A stretch of DNA of 64,000 bases from Excoecaria cochinchinensis (lineage: Eukaryota; Streptophyta; Magnoliopsida; Malpighiales; Euphorbiaceae). The notes under the pieces were generated by a model. That model was not told the DNA's origin and made no database searches. It was given only the letters and a program-made list of their open reading frames with translations. Positions 11,714 through 23,739 of the stretch are shown here, piece by piece (the stretch's first letter is position 1; every line of letters begins with the position of its first letter). The stretch lies in assembly GCA_947683425.1 (NCBI GenBank), contig CANTUQ010000158.1, positions 2,728,001 through 2,792,000 of the forward strand, read 5' to 3'. A program made the translations under genes and the position numbers.

Positions 11714-12753
11714 ACAATGACAATAAACAAATAAAAGAATAAACAATAAATATATAACAATAACAATGAAAAAGAATGATAAAAAGTAATGAATAAAGGA
11801 ATGATGAAAATAATTAAATAAATGACATGATTAATTAATGTTATCCCGATTAACATAAAACATTTACAAGGCAAAAAGATCAATCAAAATGAATTAATTA
11901 ATTACATGTTAAAAATAATGAAGAATCAATATTTACATGAACAAAAATGGTACATAAACATATTAATTGAGACAAATATAAAAAAAATAGAACAAATAAA
12001 TAAATGAAAATAATAATAATATACATGTTAATCAATTAAATATAAAAAAAAATAGCAAAAATAAAAATATTTAAGCCCATAAGGTTTACCCTCAGAGTTT
12101 CGAATTCGATGAAAGTAAAAATGATGATTGATTTTCTTGTTCTTGATTTGCAAGATTAGAATTGAATAATAAAAATGTTGGAATTTTATTCCAAGGAAAA
12201 ATATACTTGAAAAAAAGGATAGAAGAAAATCAACAATTTTTTAAGAACAAAAAATTAATTTCTTTGCCTAAAAAATGATTTTTCTTGATAAAAATATTCT
12301 CATGAACAAACAATTATTTTGTTTGTTCCAAGAAAAAAACCATTTATGAGAAAAAAAATTGTTTTTTAGAAAATTAAATGAAAAATTAGATTTTAAGAAC
12401 AAACAATCATTTTGTTTGTCTCAAAACCAATTTTTCATTAAAAAAGGGATTCAAAATAAAAAAAAAAAACCTTGAAAAAAGTTTAATTGAAAACAAATAA
12501 CAAGTTAAAAAAATGAATTTTGAGAACAAATATTCATTTTATTTGTCTCAAAATTAAATTCTATCAATAAAACTTCTTCTAAAAATATATTTAGAAAAAA
12601 TTCTATTGGAAAAATAAGAAGAATTGATGAACTTTTCTTTTTATTTTTGTTAGGGAAAACTAAAAACCTAGAGAGAATTTGTTGAAGAAGAGGAAGAGAA
12701 AAAACAAAATAATAAACCCTAAAAATTCCCCCACATTCTCTTTCCATCTTTTT

Positions 12754-12762
12754 CTTTTTATA
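12754..12762 (-). promoter_or_regulatory. TATA-like box of LTR C1
   Basis: TATAAAAAG on the minus strand, followed in sense by a purine/CT-rich leader and a TTAGGGTTT telo-box. Promoter role inferred. Confidence 0.45.
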
Positions 12763-12958
12763 TGAAGAAAAAGAAAGAAAATAAAATTAATTAAGGGAAA
12801 AACTCAGTTAAACCAGATATTAATTATTTTGAATTTTAAAAATGAAAAAAAAACCTTTAAACACACTAAAAAATAGGATTAAAAATAAATTTTTGCGTGA
12901 AAAATCGGAAAAAACTGATTTTCGGGGGACATGGGGCAATTTCGGCGGAACAATGGCT

Positions 12959-12993
12959 ACCAACGCCCGTCGGCGCTTGCAACGGGCGTTGGT
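12959..12993. repeat. GC-rich perfect inverted repeat in LTR C1
   Basis: ACCAACGCCCGT and ACGGGCGTTGGT form a perfect 12-bp stem with an 11-base spacer, in an otherwise very AT-rich LTR. More GC-rich sequence continues to about 13066. On the LTR's own strand it lies upstream of the TATA-like box. Confidence 0.9.
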
Positions 12994-13297
12994 CGCGTGC
13001 CCAGTGTGCGGAGCAGCAAGCAGATGCGCACTGTGCGTCGCTTCCACGCGCAGCGCCCTCGCATTGATATTCGCGGAATTTTTTCCTTTTTAAATTTAAC
13101 TAAAAAAATACTATAATTTCTAAACCCCATTTTTCAAATCTAATTTTCAAAATATTTTTTATTATTTTTTTATTTTTTACTCTAAAATGCAAATTTGACC
13201 AGGAAATCATCACTTCTAACCTTTTTGCCTGTGAGTGGGCATCTTATCATCATTGGGTAACTCTGATCTGGGCAGCTTCAGGACCCAGTGTCTACAA

Positions 13298-14993
13298 TTG
13301 GTCCTATGTTGTTTAAGAAAATCCTATTTTACTTGTAAAAATCTTTTGCCATTTTTACATTAGCGAGCTCAAAATAATATTTGCAACAAATATTAATAAA
13401 ATAAATGAGAGAGGAATAGGGTATAAGAAATGTACCCAATTGGTGTCCCCGAATCATTCTCGTGGGATCTCCCTTCTCGGCACCCCGTATTCAATAGAAA
13501 CAATTAAACTCACAAAAACAACTAACATGTTAGTAAGATAGTAAAATAAAATAATGATAAAAAAAAGACTAATAAAAACAGCAATGAACAAATAAAAAAT
13601 ATAAGTTACCTTGAAATGAGTGAAAATGAAATTTAAAAATGAAGAAATGAAATCATCAAAAAAGAAAGGAAAGGAAAGCCTAGGGATTGCTTAAACCGTG
13701 CGAACAACGGTCATCCCTGGGCTGACCGACTGGCGAAAGGAAGTTCCGCAATGGCCATCGGTGGACCTTCGGCCCATCGGTTGTCCCAAGCCCAAAAAAG
13801 ACAAAAAAATAATTAAAAACCTAAAATTTTCACAAATTAATACCCTTTTATATAATTAACCACGCATAAATTAATATAAAGCAATAAAATAAATTAGAGG
13901 TGAATCTGGAATATTTATGCTCAGAATATTATCTTCTGAAGGTGAATGTTGTGTGGTCTTTTCCCTTGAATTCTACAAGGACCAATTGGCAAAGTGCAAT
14001 TTTGAGGAAATTTTCTACTACAAAATTGTTATTCTTCAAAATCAAATCAAGAGAAGAAAATTGATTTTTCTTAGCTGATATTTTGTAATAATCTTGAATA
14101 TCAAAAGGATAGATCGAGCAAAAATGAATATATTTTGCTTTCTTGGATTCTCCTTTTTTCCCGAAAATATTTCATGAAATTTTATGAAATGAAGAAGAAC
14201 TTTTGAAAATTCTTTTGAGATTTTTAGCTTTCGAAAAACTTTTCTAATCTTTTTTTGAAAATTTTTCCAACCGTTAAAACTGAATCTTAGCTTATTATTT
14301 ATAGGCCAAGATCAAATATTTAAAAAGTTTTAAAATTTAAATTTGATTTAGGAAATCAAATCAATATCTTAACGAAATCATTTCAAAATCCTTTGAATTT
14401 GAAAAAGATTTAACAAAATCAAATCAAAATCATTTAATTTTGGGAAAAGTTCCTGGAAAATCAAATGAAGATCTATTGATTTTGGGAAATCAAGTCAAAT
14501 TGATTTGATTTTTATAGAAGATTTTAAAGATCTATTAAAATCTGCCTTGAAATCCGCCGCAGATCACCGACAGACGGGCGTCGATAGCAGGGACAGCCTC
14601 GATCTTTTCAGCGGCGGACAATCACCTGAGGACGAATGCGAGCAACGGGCTTCCCTCGCGTGAGGTGTGGGGGCCCTCGTGCACGAGAGACGGGTGTCTC
14701 TCACACGAGGGACGGGCGCCCTAAACGCGAGAGACGGGCGTCACTCGCACAAGGAATGGTTATCGCCCGGAGCGAGTGATGGGGCACCCCTTGCCCTTTG
14801 AGCAATCCAAAAATGAAAATTTTCAACTAAAATCTCCTTTCAATGCACAAAAACTTCCTGTCACTGAAAACCTTTAATCCTTGTGAATTCTAAGGGCGAA
14901 AATATACGACCTTCATTCGTTTACCCAAAAATGGGTATCGATATCTTCATCGAGTAACTCTAATCTAGACTGCCTCAGGACTCAGTGTCTATA
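13298..14993 (-). mobile_element. Tat/Ogre-like LTR fragment C2
   Basis: On the minus strand it begins TATAGACACTGAGTCC at 14993, one base from the TGTAGACACTG start of C1, and has a TATAAATAA box at 14295-14303. It shows the same GC-rich cassette followed by an AT-rich body as C1 and C3, but is strongly diverged. It lies against a plus-strand gag frame, so it probably interrupts that gag. No target duplication was found. Confidence 0.5.
14560..14780. repeat. GC-rich palindromic cassette of LTR C2
   Basis: Repeated GACGGGCGTC/GAGACGGGTGTC units, including GAGAGAC-GGGT-GTCTCTC and GCGAG...CTCGC stems, in a GC-rich island inside AT-rich DNA. It is placed like the cassettes of C1 and C3 but differs in sequence. 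Confidence 0.75.
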
Positions 14994-14996
14994 GGA

Positions 14997-15538
14997 ATGA
15001 ACCCTGAAGATCGAGAGTTAGATGGTGACGATCTAATCCCCTAGAACTTTAAGATGCCTGGCATTCCAAAGTTTGATAGTACTTCCATTCTTGTGGTGCA
15101 CATCAAGCAGTATTCGCTGGTGATGAAGGGAACGACCCTAACTAAGAAGCAGGAGATAGAATACTTCTGCTTGAGTCTTACAGGGGCTGTAATTGATTGG
15201 TACCATGGGTTGGACAGGAGGTCCAAAAAGGATTGGGACTTATGGACCAAGGAGTTCCTTATGCAAAATGACTGCAGTACAATGATGGAGATCACATTGA
15301 AGGATCTAGAGTTGCTACAATAGAAGCCAGGGGAATTTTTTATGAGTATCTCACTCGGTGAAAGAATCGGGTTATGGAGATGAAGCATAAACCTGATACT
15401 CCTAATTAAATTCGTTTATCCATTAGGAATGCTAGCCTATACTTGAAGGAAGGGTTGAAGATAAAGGGGCTCATGGATTAGGAATCCTTAAAAGATATCG
15501 CTATAGAGGCTAAGGGTGAATACCTAGCAAAGAAGGCA
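14997..15538 (+). pseudogene. Ty3/gypsy (Tat/Ogre-like) gag fragment, 5' part
   Basis: The frame through 15054-15323 reads MPGIPKFDSTS...HIKQYS...SLTGAVIDWYHGLD...WTKEFLMQND. These match the order of the retrotransposon gag core (KFDGTG, H(I/L)..Y, LTG.A..WY, W..L...F). In-frame gag-like sequence extends upstream of this ATG through a stop, and downstream past a stop at 15321. It then runs into solo LTR D. Several stops and frame changes make it a pseudogene. The Tat/Ogre lineage is inferred from the gag pattern together with the protease downstream. Confidence 0.8.
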
Positions 15539-15916
15539 TGTAACACCCCCATACCCCCGGAAAGGAATATCGGGGCGCTACGCGGACTCTAACGCATACA
15601 CATACATGTACCGTAGAGGAAGCATTAACATTAAAAAGATAAGAATATTTTGGGCCAAATAAAAAGCTCTTATAACATGTATATAAACTGTACATATATA
15701 AAAGCTTTATAATTATTACATATTCGTTTTCGGTACACATATATAAAATAGTTAACATTTACATGTCAATACTATACTTCCTATATACATAATGATGTTA
15801 CTCAAAATGTAAGAAACTCTATCTAGTACAAAATATTTCTATAAAAGCTCCTAGTGGCCTTGACCTGCAGATGTGCACCCTCTGATCCAAACCTGAAAAC
15901 CTACACTGATAAACAC

Positions 15917-15942
15917 CCGTGCTAAGCGATAACGCTTAGTGG
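15917..15942 (-). repeat. Conserved double hairpin of LTR D
   Basis: CTAAGCGATAACGCTTAG flanked by CCCGTG and TGGG, the reverse complement of the family-A element at the same relative place. Confidence 0.85.
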
Positions 15943-16788
15943 GATAAACGGAAGCAAAAGACTTCTAACGAAGTCACAAAATATATCACATGCATATCAA
16001 TAGTCATGTCATATATAAATAATCATGTACACAATCTTGTAAGCAAATACCAGCATGCTTTAACTTATTCGTAATGCAGAAATCCATATATGGCAAATGA
16101 TATTAGTAATATGTCTCTACTTTATCTCTTGTACACTATGAGATATACATTAGCCTGAACTTTCAATAATTGTGGATACGGGTACTGTGGGTACTATTTA
16201 AACTTTAGAGAACTAACTCAACAGAATTGAATACTCTAGGTATTCATCAAGTAGACACAACTAAGGTCTCTGTAGCAGTCGCCTCTAACCCTTTATAAGC
16301 ATGCTTATCTATCCACTACTATGACCATTCAAGCTCGAACAAGAACTCTACAACTAAATCATATACATTGCATGTACTCTACTGTTCATTCAAAAACATT
16401 ATACACTATTTACATATTAACTGAGCAAACTATGCATATACTCACATGTAGCAATACCATATCAACGAATCTTTACACTACACATTACTAATTAATCAAA
16501 TACACAATTCATTTTACATGTTCATAGACTTCACACATTATGATTCAATCATACATGATCAATATCACATGCATATCATGTTCGATAATTAAAAAGCATA
16601 TATATATATATTTAATTTCATGATTAAACTCTTATGCTATCGCTTTAATCACCTATAATTTCAATTAACAACCACTGACATACTCATTTCATAAGGTTAG
16701 AAATGAGTTGGACATGTCATAGGAACTTACCATGAAGTTCGGGTCCATTTCGGGAAGCAAAACACTCAAAATATGCAAATCAGGGGAT

Positions 16789-16899
16789 GGTCACGGTGGT
16801 AACCAATTGGTTATCACCGTGAGGTCCAAAACCATTCGATTCTACCTCATCTGGGCATTGGTCATGGTGGTGACCAATTGGTTGCCACCGTGACATACC
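16789..16899 (-). repeat. Two CACGGTGG-type cassettes in LTR D
   Basis: GGTCACGGTGGTAACC-AATT-GGTTATCACCGTGAGGTCC, then GGTCATGGTGGTGACC-AATT-GGTTGCCACCGTGACATACC. These are family-A-type cassettes inside an LTR whose ends are family-B-like. Confidence 0.85.
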
Positions 16900-18115
16900 A
16901 AAAATAGCAAAACAGAAGCGAAAACTCAGGACTGCTTCACTACTCTATTTTGTACATCCTAAACCAACGTCTAAACCTCACTTTTTGGAAAAAATACCTT
17001 CTTAACAATTGTTCCCTAGGATGTTAACGTTCCATTGGGACAATTTTCAGGTCAATTAGACATCTATAACATCACATATACTCTAAATAATCTGAACTGG
17101 TCAAATGAACCGGTCAAGGTAGAGACACCTCTGTTTTGGCCAATTTTCTGTGTCTTAGAGCAAGAATTTGCTCAAGATCATTTCAGGGACATTTGTAGGT
17201 ATGGAAGTCCGGGTTCTAATGGCTTAAGAGTCACTCAATTTCAAGGTCTGTAATGATACTTATGACAAAAATATTATACGAAGGTAAGATGACAACTGAA
17301 CAGAAATTGCCAAAACCAAACTTTGCTATCAATACACACTCAAATGATCAAGTCACAGACTCATAAACATATATACACACATAAATCATAAACATATGTG
17401 CACCTATATCACTAAACACCGCAAGCAATCAAAATGAATAGAAATTAAAAACCACACACGATCCCGACCTCTAGGAGCTTGATCATAGCTCTCTGCTCGT
17501 TCCGATCTTCTCTTTGCCTTTATCCAATTTCTTGTCCAACGCTACAACAGAATCATACAAAGACAATCCAAGAATCAAACCTTATTTTTCACTTTAAATT
17601 AAAAACAGAAAGAAAAAGGAGGTCAGATCGGAAAACCAACCAAACTTACCTTTAACACACTGTCTTTAACCCACCTAAGTGGTTCTCTCAAAGAGTAAAG
17701 CAAATGAAGAAGAAAAGGAAAAGGAAATAGCAAGGCATGAGGAGCACGGAAGAAACCAAAGAAAAGCAAAAGACTAAATGCCAAAAGCAAAGAAAACTAA
17801 AGAGAAACCCAAGGGCAGCCGGTCAAAGCTCATCCAAACTTAATTATGCTTATTAATGCCACTCACTTTAATCAAATTCATGTATATCTCTTTAGCCACT
17901 TAATTCTTTTAATTCATATGCATCTCTTTGACAAATACATGTATTTAAACAAACCAAGTGTCAATCTCCTATGATGCCATGTGTCAAGAGCCCCATCAAC
18001 CACACCCACAAAGACACAGCTGTGCTTTCATGCAAACTCACTCTTTTATACACACAATCCTTGATTTTTCGAACAAAACTTTTCAATTCTTCCAGGGCCA
18101 AATTGGGTTGTTACA

Positions 18116-18874
18116 AGGCAAGTAACGAACCTTATGCTAAGAATGGCTATAATAACTAGGGGAAAATAAGTCGGTAAGCTCTAGTAGTGGTAATAGGACT
18201 GGAAATATGGCTGAGGTTTCGGCGATAGGATAAGCCAGAGATACTTTTTGAATTTGTGTCGACCTTTGTCATGGGTATTGAAATGACTGATAAAGGAAGG
18301 GAAGCTGCAACCATTGCCACCCAAAGGCAGCCGGGGCACAAATATAATGAATATTATGCATTCCACCAGCATACTGAACACATAACTAACCATTGCATGA
18401 GGCTGAGACACCAAATTTAGGATCTAATTAACAGTAAACATATCATTGATCCTGAATAAAGGGAGAGCAAGAAGAAGTTCGGTTATAATGTCATCCCACC
18501 ACCTATCTTTATGCTGGGGTCAAGTCTACCCGAGTGGTTTGTCTTGAGAGACTTAAATGGAAATGAATACGTCGCTATTAATCGGCCTGAGGCAAGTGAA
18601 GAAGGGATTCTCGTGGCGACGATTAATTGTTAGTCCACTAGTGAGAGAGGGAGAAGAAGATAAAGAAAAGGAGACAAATGAAGAATTTATAGATCCGTGG
18701 GATTCAGAGAAAGAGGTAAAGAGAGTCGAGACTATAACCCGAAGCGGGAGAGTGGCTCTATAAGTGGAGAAACTGCAGTATCTAACACAAGCACCAGTAA
18801 AAAAAGAGCCAAAGGACAATCCAATAATGAAACAGTTGAAGAAGACCGTGGCTTAGATATCCATTTGGGACCTT
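18116..18874 (+). pseudogene. Tat/Ogre-like gag 3' part, degenerate
   Basis: After the AGGCA duplication the host element resumes. Short recognisable pieces include VETITRSGRVAL (in 18557-18763) and, in another frame, a QLKKT...ISIWDLL stretch. The latter resembles the segment before the protease in Tat-lineage polyproteins. Multiple stops and shifts; no intact frame. Confidence 0.65.
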
Positions 18875-19375
18875 TTGAGACAATTCCCATCACACAGGCA
18901 GAAGTTAGTTGAGGCCTTATGTGAATGTATTGTTGCCACCACAATTTTTCCATTCGAGTTACTAGACTTTGTTAAGGGGAGTTCAACAGAGAATTTGGTG
19001 TACTCTGATGCCGACTTGCTGGCTGAGGGCTGCAATCACAATCGGCCACTGTATATCAAGGCACATATTAATGACAAGCACACTGCTTACATCATGGTTG
19101 ATGATGGCTCATCCATAAATGTTTGCCCTTCAGTGGCACTTCAGGCTTTTGGGTTAGATGAAAGTATGCTGAGCAAGTCTGATTTTACCATTATGGCCTA
19201 TAATAACTCTCGGAGACAAGCATCAGGAACTTTCAAAGCACTAGTCAAAACTGGGCCTATTGAAATGGAGGCAGAATTTATGGTCTTGCCTATAAAGCCA
19301 TGGTTTCATAAGTTAGAAGGAGTGCCATCCACCCTGCATCAGATGATCAAGATACCATATGAAGGGAAGTGGTAA
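18875..19375 (+). pseudogene. Retrotransposon aspartic protease domain (Tat/Ogre-like)
   Basis: A 166-codon frame. The catalytic-loop region reads IMVDDGSSINVCP at about residues 76-88, where the family has a D-x-G-S-S/A loop. Upstream, DADLLAEGCNHNRPLYI matches the conserved 'LP.EG..HN..L.I' approach. Downstream, MEAEFMVLPIKP and VPSTLHQ match the end of the domain, but the usual LLGRPWIH core between them is missing or replaced, indicating an internal deletion. The protein would process the polyprotein in an intact element. The first ATG is probably not the true start; homology continues upstream through a stop. Surely non-functional in this context. Confidence 0.8.
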
Positions 19376-20320
19376 CTGTTAAAGCTGCAAGAGAAAACCA
19401 AGTGTCTTCCTTGGGATCTCTAACTAGCCATTTAGCGGCTTCCATACATCAGTAATTAAAGAAAAAGGGGGTTCAGATGATAGCCCCCAAGTAGTGAATA
19501 TAATGAAGAAGATTCACTTGCAAGGGCTATAGTTGGCTATCACTACAAATGGTCAAAAGGATCAAAAGGGTTTGGGCTATAAAGGTGAGAGTGGCAAGAA
19601 TAAGAAGATGTAAGATAAGATCCCTCACATTACAGAAAGTTTTGTACCTGCATCCTCAGTCTGTGCTTACATTAGAGAAGCCGAGCATCAGTGGGTAGAT
19701 GGAAAGATTATACCAGGGTTCAAAATCTTCAATTATGTCTTCAACTAGGACATTAGAGTTATCAAATCCGTAGAGCACTTCTTGGATGAAGAGATCATGA
19801 CCCAATGTAATATTTGGGATAGGAATGGGCCAGAAGAGATTGTTACTGACAAGCTACTAGCCACTAAGTTTAAGAGGAGAGAGAAAATGGGGGTTGAAGC
19901 ACCAAAGACAGATTTAAAGATTCAAGACTTGAGGATTTCATCAGAGGTACTTAAAAAACCTCCACAAAGCCAAGAGGCCAATGAATAGTCTGCTGCAACA
20001 TCTGCATAGGTGGAGAGTGAAGACAGTAGTTATTTAGATCTTCTTTTTATTCCAAAACTTTTTAATAATGACAGTATTTATGATTATATCAATAGGAAGA
20101 ATAACTTTACTTACTTATGTGATGTTTTTGATGATTTCATTTTGCATAATCATAAACATGATGCATTCATTTTTTACATTAATTCAACTAGTACAACTAC
20201 ATTTAATCTCGAAACTTTGGAGAATACAAAGGAAATTTTGAGAGCATCAGATATAACTCCTGATGAGAGGTTAAAATTTGAGAGAATCTTAAAAAAATAC
20301 GAAAAAGTCTTTGCCTATAA
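19376..20320 (+). pseudogene. Linker between protease and RT of the Tat/Ogre relic
   Basis: Frames at 19782-19988 and 20010-20396 give acidic and hydrophilic sequence. The second ends TPDERLKFERILKKYEKVFAYKV, resembling the segment just before RT in Ty3/gypsy polyproteins (a helix ending in 'VFAWS'). Homology breaks at about 20320, where LTR H sequence begins; the RT and integrase of this element are absent from the window. Confidence 0.6.
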
Positions 20321-21888
20321 GGTATGTATGGGTAGATGGTTTAAGATTTCATTCTTTTACTCATTTATGTTTTGTTGGATTTTGAATTTGGTTTGATAAA
20401 ATGGATTAAAAGTGTGTCTATTGATTGTGCAAGAAGCTTTGAACAAAGGGAAAGATAAGGGCAAGGACAAAGTTTCAGTTGAAGCAAGGTTGATCAAGCT
20501 GCTCATTTTGAGGTTTGGGATTAGAAATTTTGTTAACTTTGTTTAGAAGCATGATTGTTTATTTTGGGACTTTAATGTTCAATAGATGCATCATTGTGTG
20601 GTTGGGAGAAATTGTATGTGATTATGTGTTAATTAATATATGGTATAGTTGAAAAGTGTATTTGATGTGTGTTGAAATGTTAGATGATAGCCATGAGTAT
20701 AATATAGTGACCAAAGCATGAACTCTGATTTCAGAGATGTGAGTAGTGGTTGTGTAATTTCTTGCTAATATTATATGCTGAGAATTTGATTGAGTCGTAA
20801 TGTTCATATATGTGTATAGGAACTATAGTTTGAATTTGGTGTATTGGTTTGGCCAAGTTGGCTAATTTCAGGCTCGATAAGCTTGATTGTGTAAAAATGT
20901 CTTTGTGGTCCATTTGGCCTATGTGAGTTATTTATGCTATATTTTGAGTTTTAGTGCTCAAAATTTGTTGATTAAAATTGGAATTGATCCACGCTTAAAA
21001 ATTTCTCATAAATATGGTTGAGCAAATTCTAGCTCTAAGTGTCCCAAAAGTGGCCAAAACATAAGTGCCTCTATTCTGGCTGCTTCATTGGAACAATATA
21101 TATTGTTTAGATCATATCTGACATTTTAGATGTCCAAATGACATGTAATTTGTCCCATTTGAAACTTAACATCCTAGGGAACAATTGTTAAGAAGGCATT
21201 TTTGCCTAAAAATGAATTTTAGATGTTAGTTTATGCGGTTCAAGTTTGAGGTGAAAAGCAGTCTTGTAGGGCACCTGATGGAGGCCACTGTCGCGAGCAC
21301 AACAGAACAAGTTAAATGAGGGCTTTTTCTTCTTATTTTGATCCCATGGTTGGCATGAATCATTTCCCACCTTTACCCTCCTCTAGTTTGTGTATTTTTA
21401 TGTGTTTTTTCTTTCTGAAATGCACTCGAACTTCATTTTAAGTTCCTATAACTTGTCCAATTCATGCCTAACTTTATGAAAGGAGTATATGAATGTTTTT
21501 CAATTGAATTATATGTAAATGATGCTATGGCATAGTAGTTTAATAAAGGAATTATATGTATACATACTTTTTAATTATTGAACAAGACATGGCATGGGAT
21601 ATTGATGATATACGATTGAATCATGATGTGTTAATATATGAATATGAATAATGGTATGTGTACTTGTATGGTGAACTATATGAATATGTTTATAGTTATA
21701 TATAGTTAGTATATATATTTATTGAGTTGTATAAGCAATATTGTAACATGGTAGTTAAATATAAGTAATGTATATGGATAAGTGTACAAAGTGTTTATTA
21801 TAAGCCTGAGATGTTCATAGAAGTGGATTGATAGGCATGCCTATAAAGGGTTAGATGTGTTGCAGCTGGTAAATGTTTGGCACTGATG

Positions 21889-21995
21889 GGTGTCTAGATG
21901 TTTGGTACCTATTAGTATCTAGATGATTTGAGATTTCGGTCTCTAGATGTTTGATACCTTTTGGTATCTAGATGATTTGAGACTCCGGTGTCCAG
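21889..21995 (+). repeat. Tandem TCTAGAT/GGTACC-type repeat in LTR H
   Basis: Two copies of a roughly 50-bp unit containing 'tctagatgtttg.tacc' and 'gtatctagatgatttgaga'. It occupies the same place after the ggcatgcc block as the small-palindrome arrays of LTRs A and F. Confidence 0.7.
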
Positions 21996-22449
21996 ATGTA
22001 CCCAGTATCCACTATCATTATGAAGTCAGGCTAATATATATTTATGTTGTGTTTGAGATGCTATTATATGTTAGTGATTTAAATGAGATGTTAATATATG
22101 TACATGACTTTCATACTAGAGATGTCAATATATGTTTACATGAGTACATAAAAAGCTATTATTAGAACATGATTATACAAGAGATGTATCAAAGTGTTGT
22201 TATGTATATGAATGTACATGAAATGTAGTGACATGACACTACTTGTTATATGTTCTAATAGCTATTGTAAGAAATCATAAACATGACATAGATTACATAA
22301 AAGTAATAGATATATGTATAGCCCATGTGTTTAGAATGCTTAATAAGCTATTATATATATTAGATACATGTTCACATTAATATGCTAGATGTGTACATGC
22401 CATATTGTATGATGGTTGAGACTTGTTAGAAGTCTATTATTTGTGTCAT

Positions 22450-22490
22450 CCCCACTAAGCGTTATCGCTTAGCACGGGGTGTTTTTCCCA
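22450..22490 (+). repeat. Conserved double hairpin of LTR H
   Basis: CCCCACTAAGCGTTATCGCTTAG then CACGGGGTGTTTTTCCCATGTAGG: the first stem is perfect, the second has one mismatch. Confidence 0.8.
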
Positions 22491-22890
22491 TGTAGGTACG
22501 CAGGTTAGTGAGGAGTTGAGCATTTGCATGTCATGGCCACTAGGAGTACAAGTTGAAGTTCTTTTTGTATATTTGATATAGTACATTTGTATAGTGCATA
22601 ATATGTGTATGTAAGCAATTTTGTTTATGTTATGTAAATGCTATTGTAGGGATGTTCTTGTCATGTAAAAAGGATATAGATATATGTAATGCATATGTTT
22701 TGCAAAGAAGATGTACATGTAATATGCAAAGGAACAATGTTATTGTGTAATATAAATGACTATAAGAATTTGTTTTAAGCATGTATATTGATATTTGCTT
22801 ATTAGTTGTATAAGTATGTTTTAATTGTTTATTTGGTAAAGTTTGTGTGCGTAGCACTCCCTATCCTCCTAGGGGTATTGAGGCGTTACA

Positions 22891-23739
22891 ACCCGAGAGG
22901 GCCGATTGATAATAGGAGTTTGATGCTTAAAAAATCTATCCCGAGATTAGGAGTAGTCTTGTACTTATGAGTTTTGCTAATTAAGAATCATGTATGATGA
23001 AATCATATGGAAATGTACACAATTTTGCAATGAATAAAAGAACTCAATTTGCATTCTCATTAATTTTTAGTTTTGTCATAAAAAGAAATACATCATTTAT
23101 TTATCTAATGACTATTCTCTAATCATCTTCGCCAGCTAGGTGTTTAAGCCAATGGGACCTATTGTTAGCAGTACAGCTAAGTACCCATCTCTTGTACTCA
23201 ATTGAGGCAGTGAAATTGCAATCCTCTATCCTTGGGATCATAGTCTTCATAGGTAGCTCCACCTAGGGGCCTTGCTAATCGGATGTTAATGCAACAGATA
23301 AAAACCCACCTTAGAAGGACAGTGGAGATCTTACAATATCCTATGTTTCTCCGAACTGTCGGGCACATTGAGCTATGATACAAAAAGTAGCTCTATGGAG
23401 CCCACATAATGGAACATAGCCCGAAGATCCGCCCCGAGTCAAATAATGCAAGCTCACATTGGGGCTCCTGAAGCTAATATCGTTGTCCGCCGTGGTGGCT
23501 TTCCATAGGAAACCTTCATAGGGAGAATTGAAGTCATACATCTGCTATCTAGGGAGAAAAAGCCTCAATGAATATGTGTTGATCACTATAGGGGGAGAGT
23601 CCGATAACAACCTTAACTTTTCCTGTAGCCACACCTAAAAAGGAAAAGAATAAAAGAAAATGAAGGCATAATGAAAACTGGGAAATAGGCAATCTGTAAA
23701 AAAAAAGCCGCTGGAATGGGTTGGGTCCATTTCAAGCAA
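22891..23739. other. Unassigned stretch between LTR H and C3
   Basis: No convincing coding frame. Around 23035 there is an AATAAAAG signal in T-rich sequence. It may be 3' internal sequence of the Tat/Ogre relic, but I cannot show this. Confidence 0.3.

Larger units (their letters stand above)
10710..13297 (-). mobile_element. Tat/Ogre-like LTR fragment C1
   Basis: Read on the minus strand this begins TGTAGACACTGGGTCC at 13297. It then has a GC-rich palindrome (12959-12993), a TATA-like box (12754-12762), an AAACCCTAA telo-box in the presumed leader (12714-12722), a long AT-rich body and an ATT microsatellite. It is colinear with C3 (23740-26011), including 'gttagtaattaaatca' and the ATT repeat. 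The left side is truncated where LTR A1 ends. Assignment to Tat/Ogre rests on resemblance of LTR form and the adjacent gag, so it is an inference. Confidence 0.6.
15539..18115 (-). mobile_element. Solo LTR D (2577 bp) inside the gag relic
   Basis: Begins TGTAACACCCCC and ends GGGTTGTTACA, with a perfect target duplication AGGCA at 15534-15538 and 18116-18120. Its first ~45 bases are almost identical to family B ('catacccccgg', 'atatcggggcgctacgc'), so sense is minus. It has the double hairpin (15917-15942), a 'gcatgcttatctatccacta' block (16302-16321), two CACGGTGG-type cassettes (16789-16899) and the conserved 'ttccctaggatgttaacg' block (17012-17029). No coding sequence; the 72-codon frame at 17035 falls in conserved noncoding LTR sequence. 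Confidence 0.93.
20321..22890 (+). mobile_element. 5'-truncated LTR H
   Basis: Starts with a GGTATGTATGG donor-like sequence rather than a TGT end, so the 5' part is missing. It then follows the shared LTR plan: 'gaggtttgggattag' at about 20510; the conserved 'acatcctagggaacaattgttaag' region (21168-21192); a half-palindrome CTGTCGCGAGCACAACAG near 21288; an 'ataggcatgcctata' block (21830); tandem small palindromes (21889-21995); the double hairpin (22450-22490); and the end GAGGCGTTACA. No coding sequence recognised. Confidence 0.75.

Noticed and set aside
11540..11883. Poly-Leu and poly-Tyr reading frames
   Set aside because: They are translations of the (AAT)n microsatellite.
12714..12722. 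Interstitial telomere repeat
   Set aside because: Only a single telomere-like unit, not a tandem array; better described as a telo-box.
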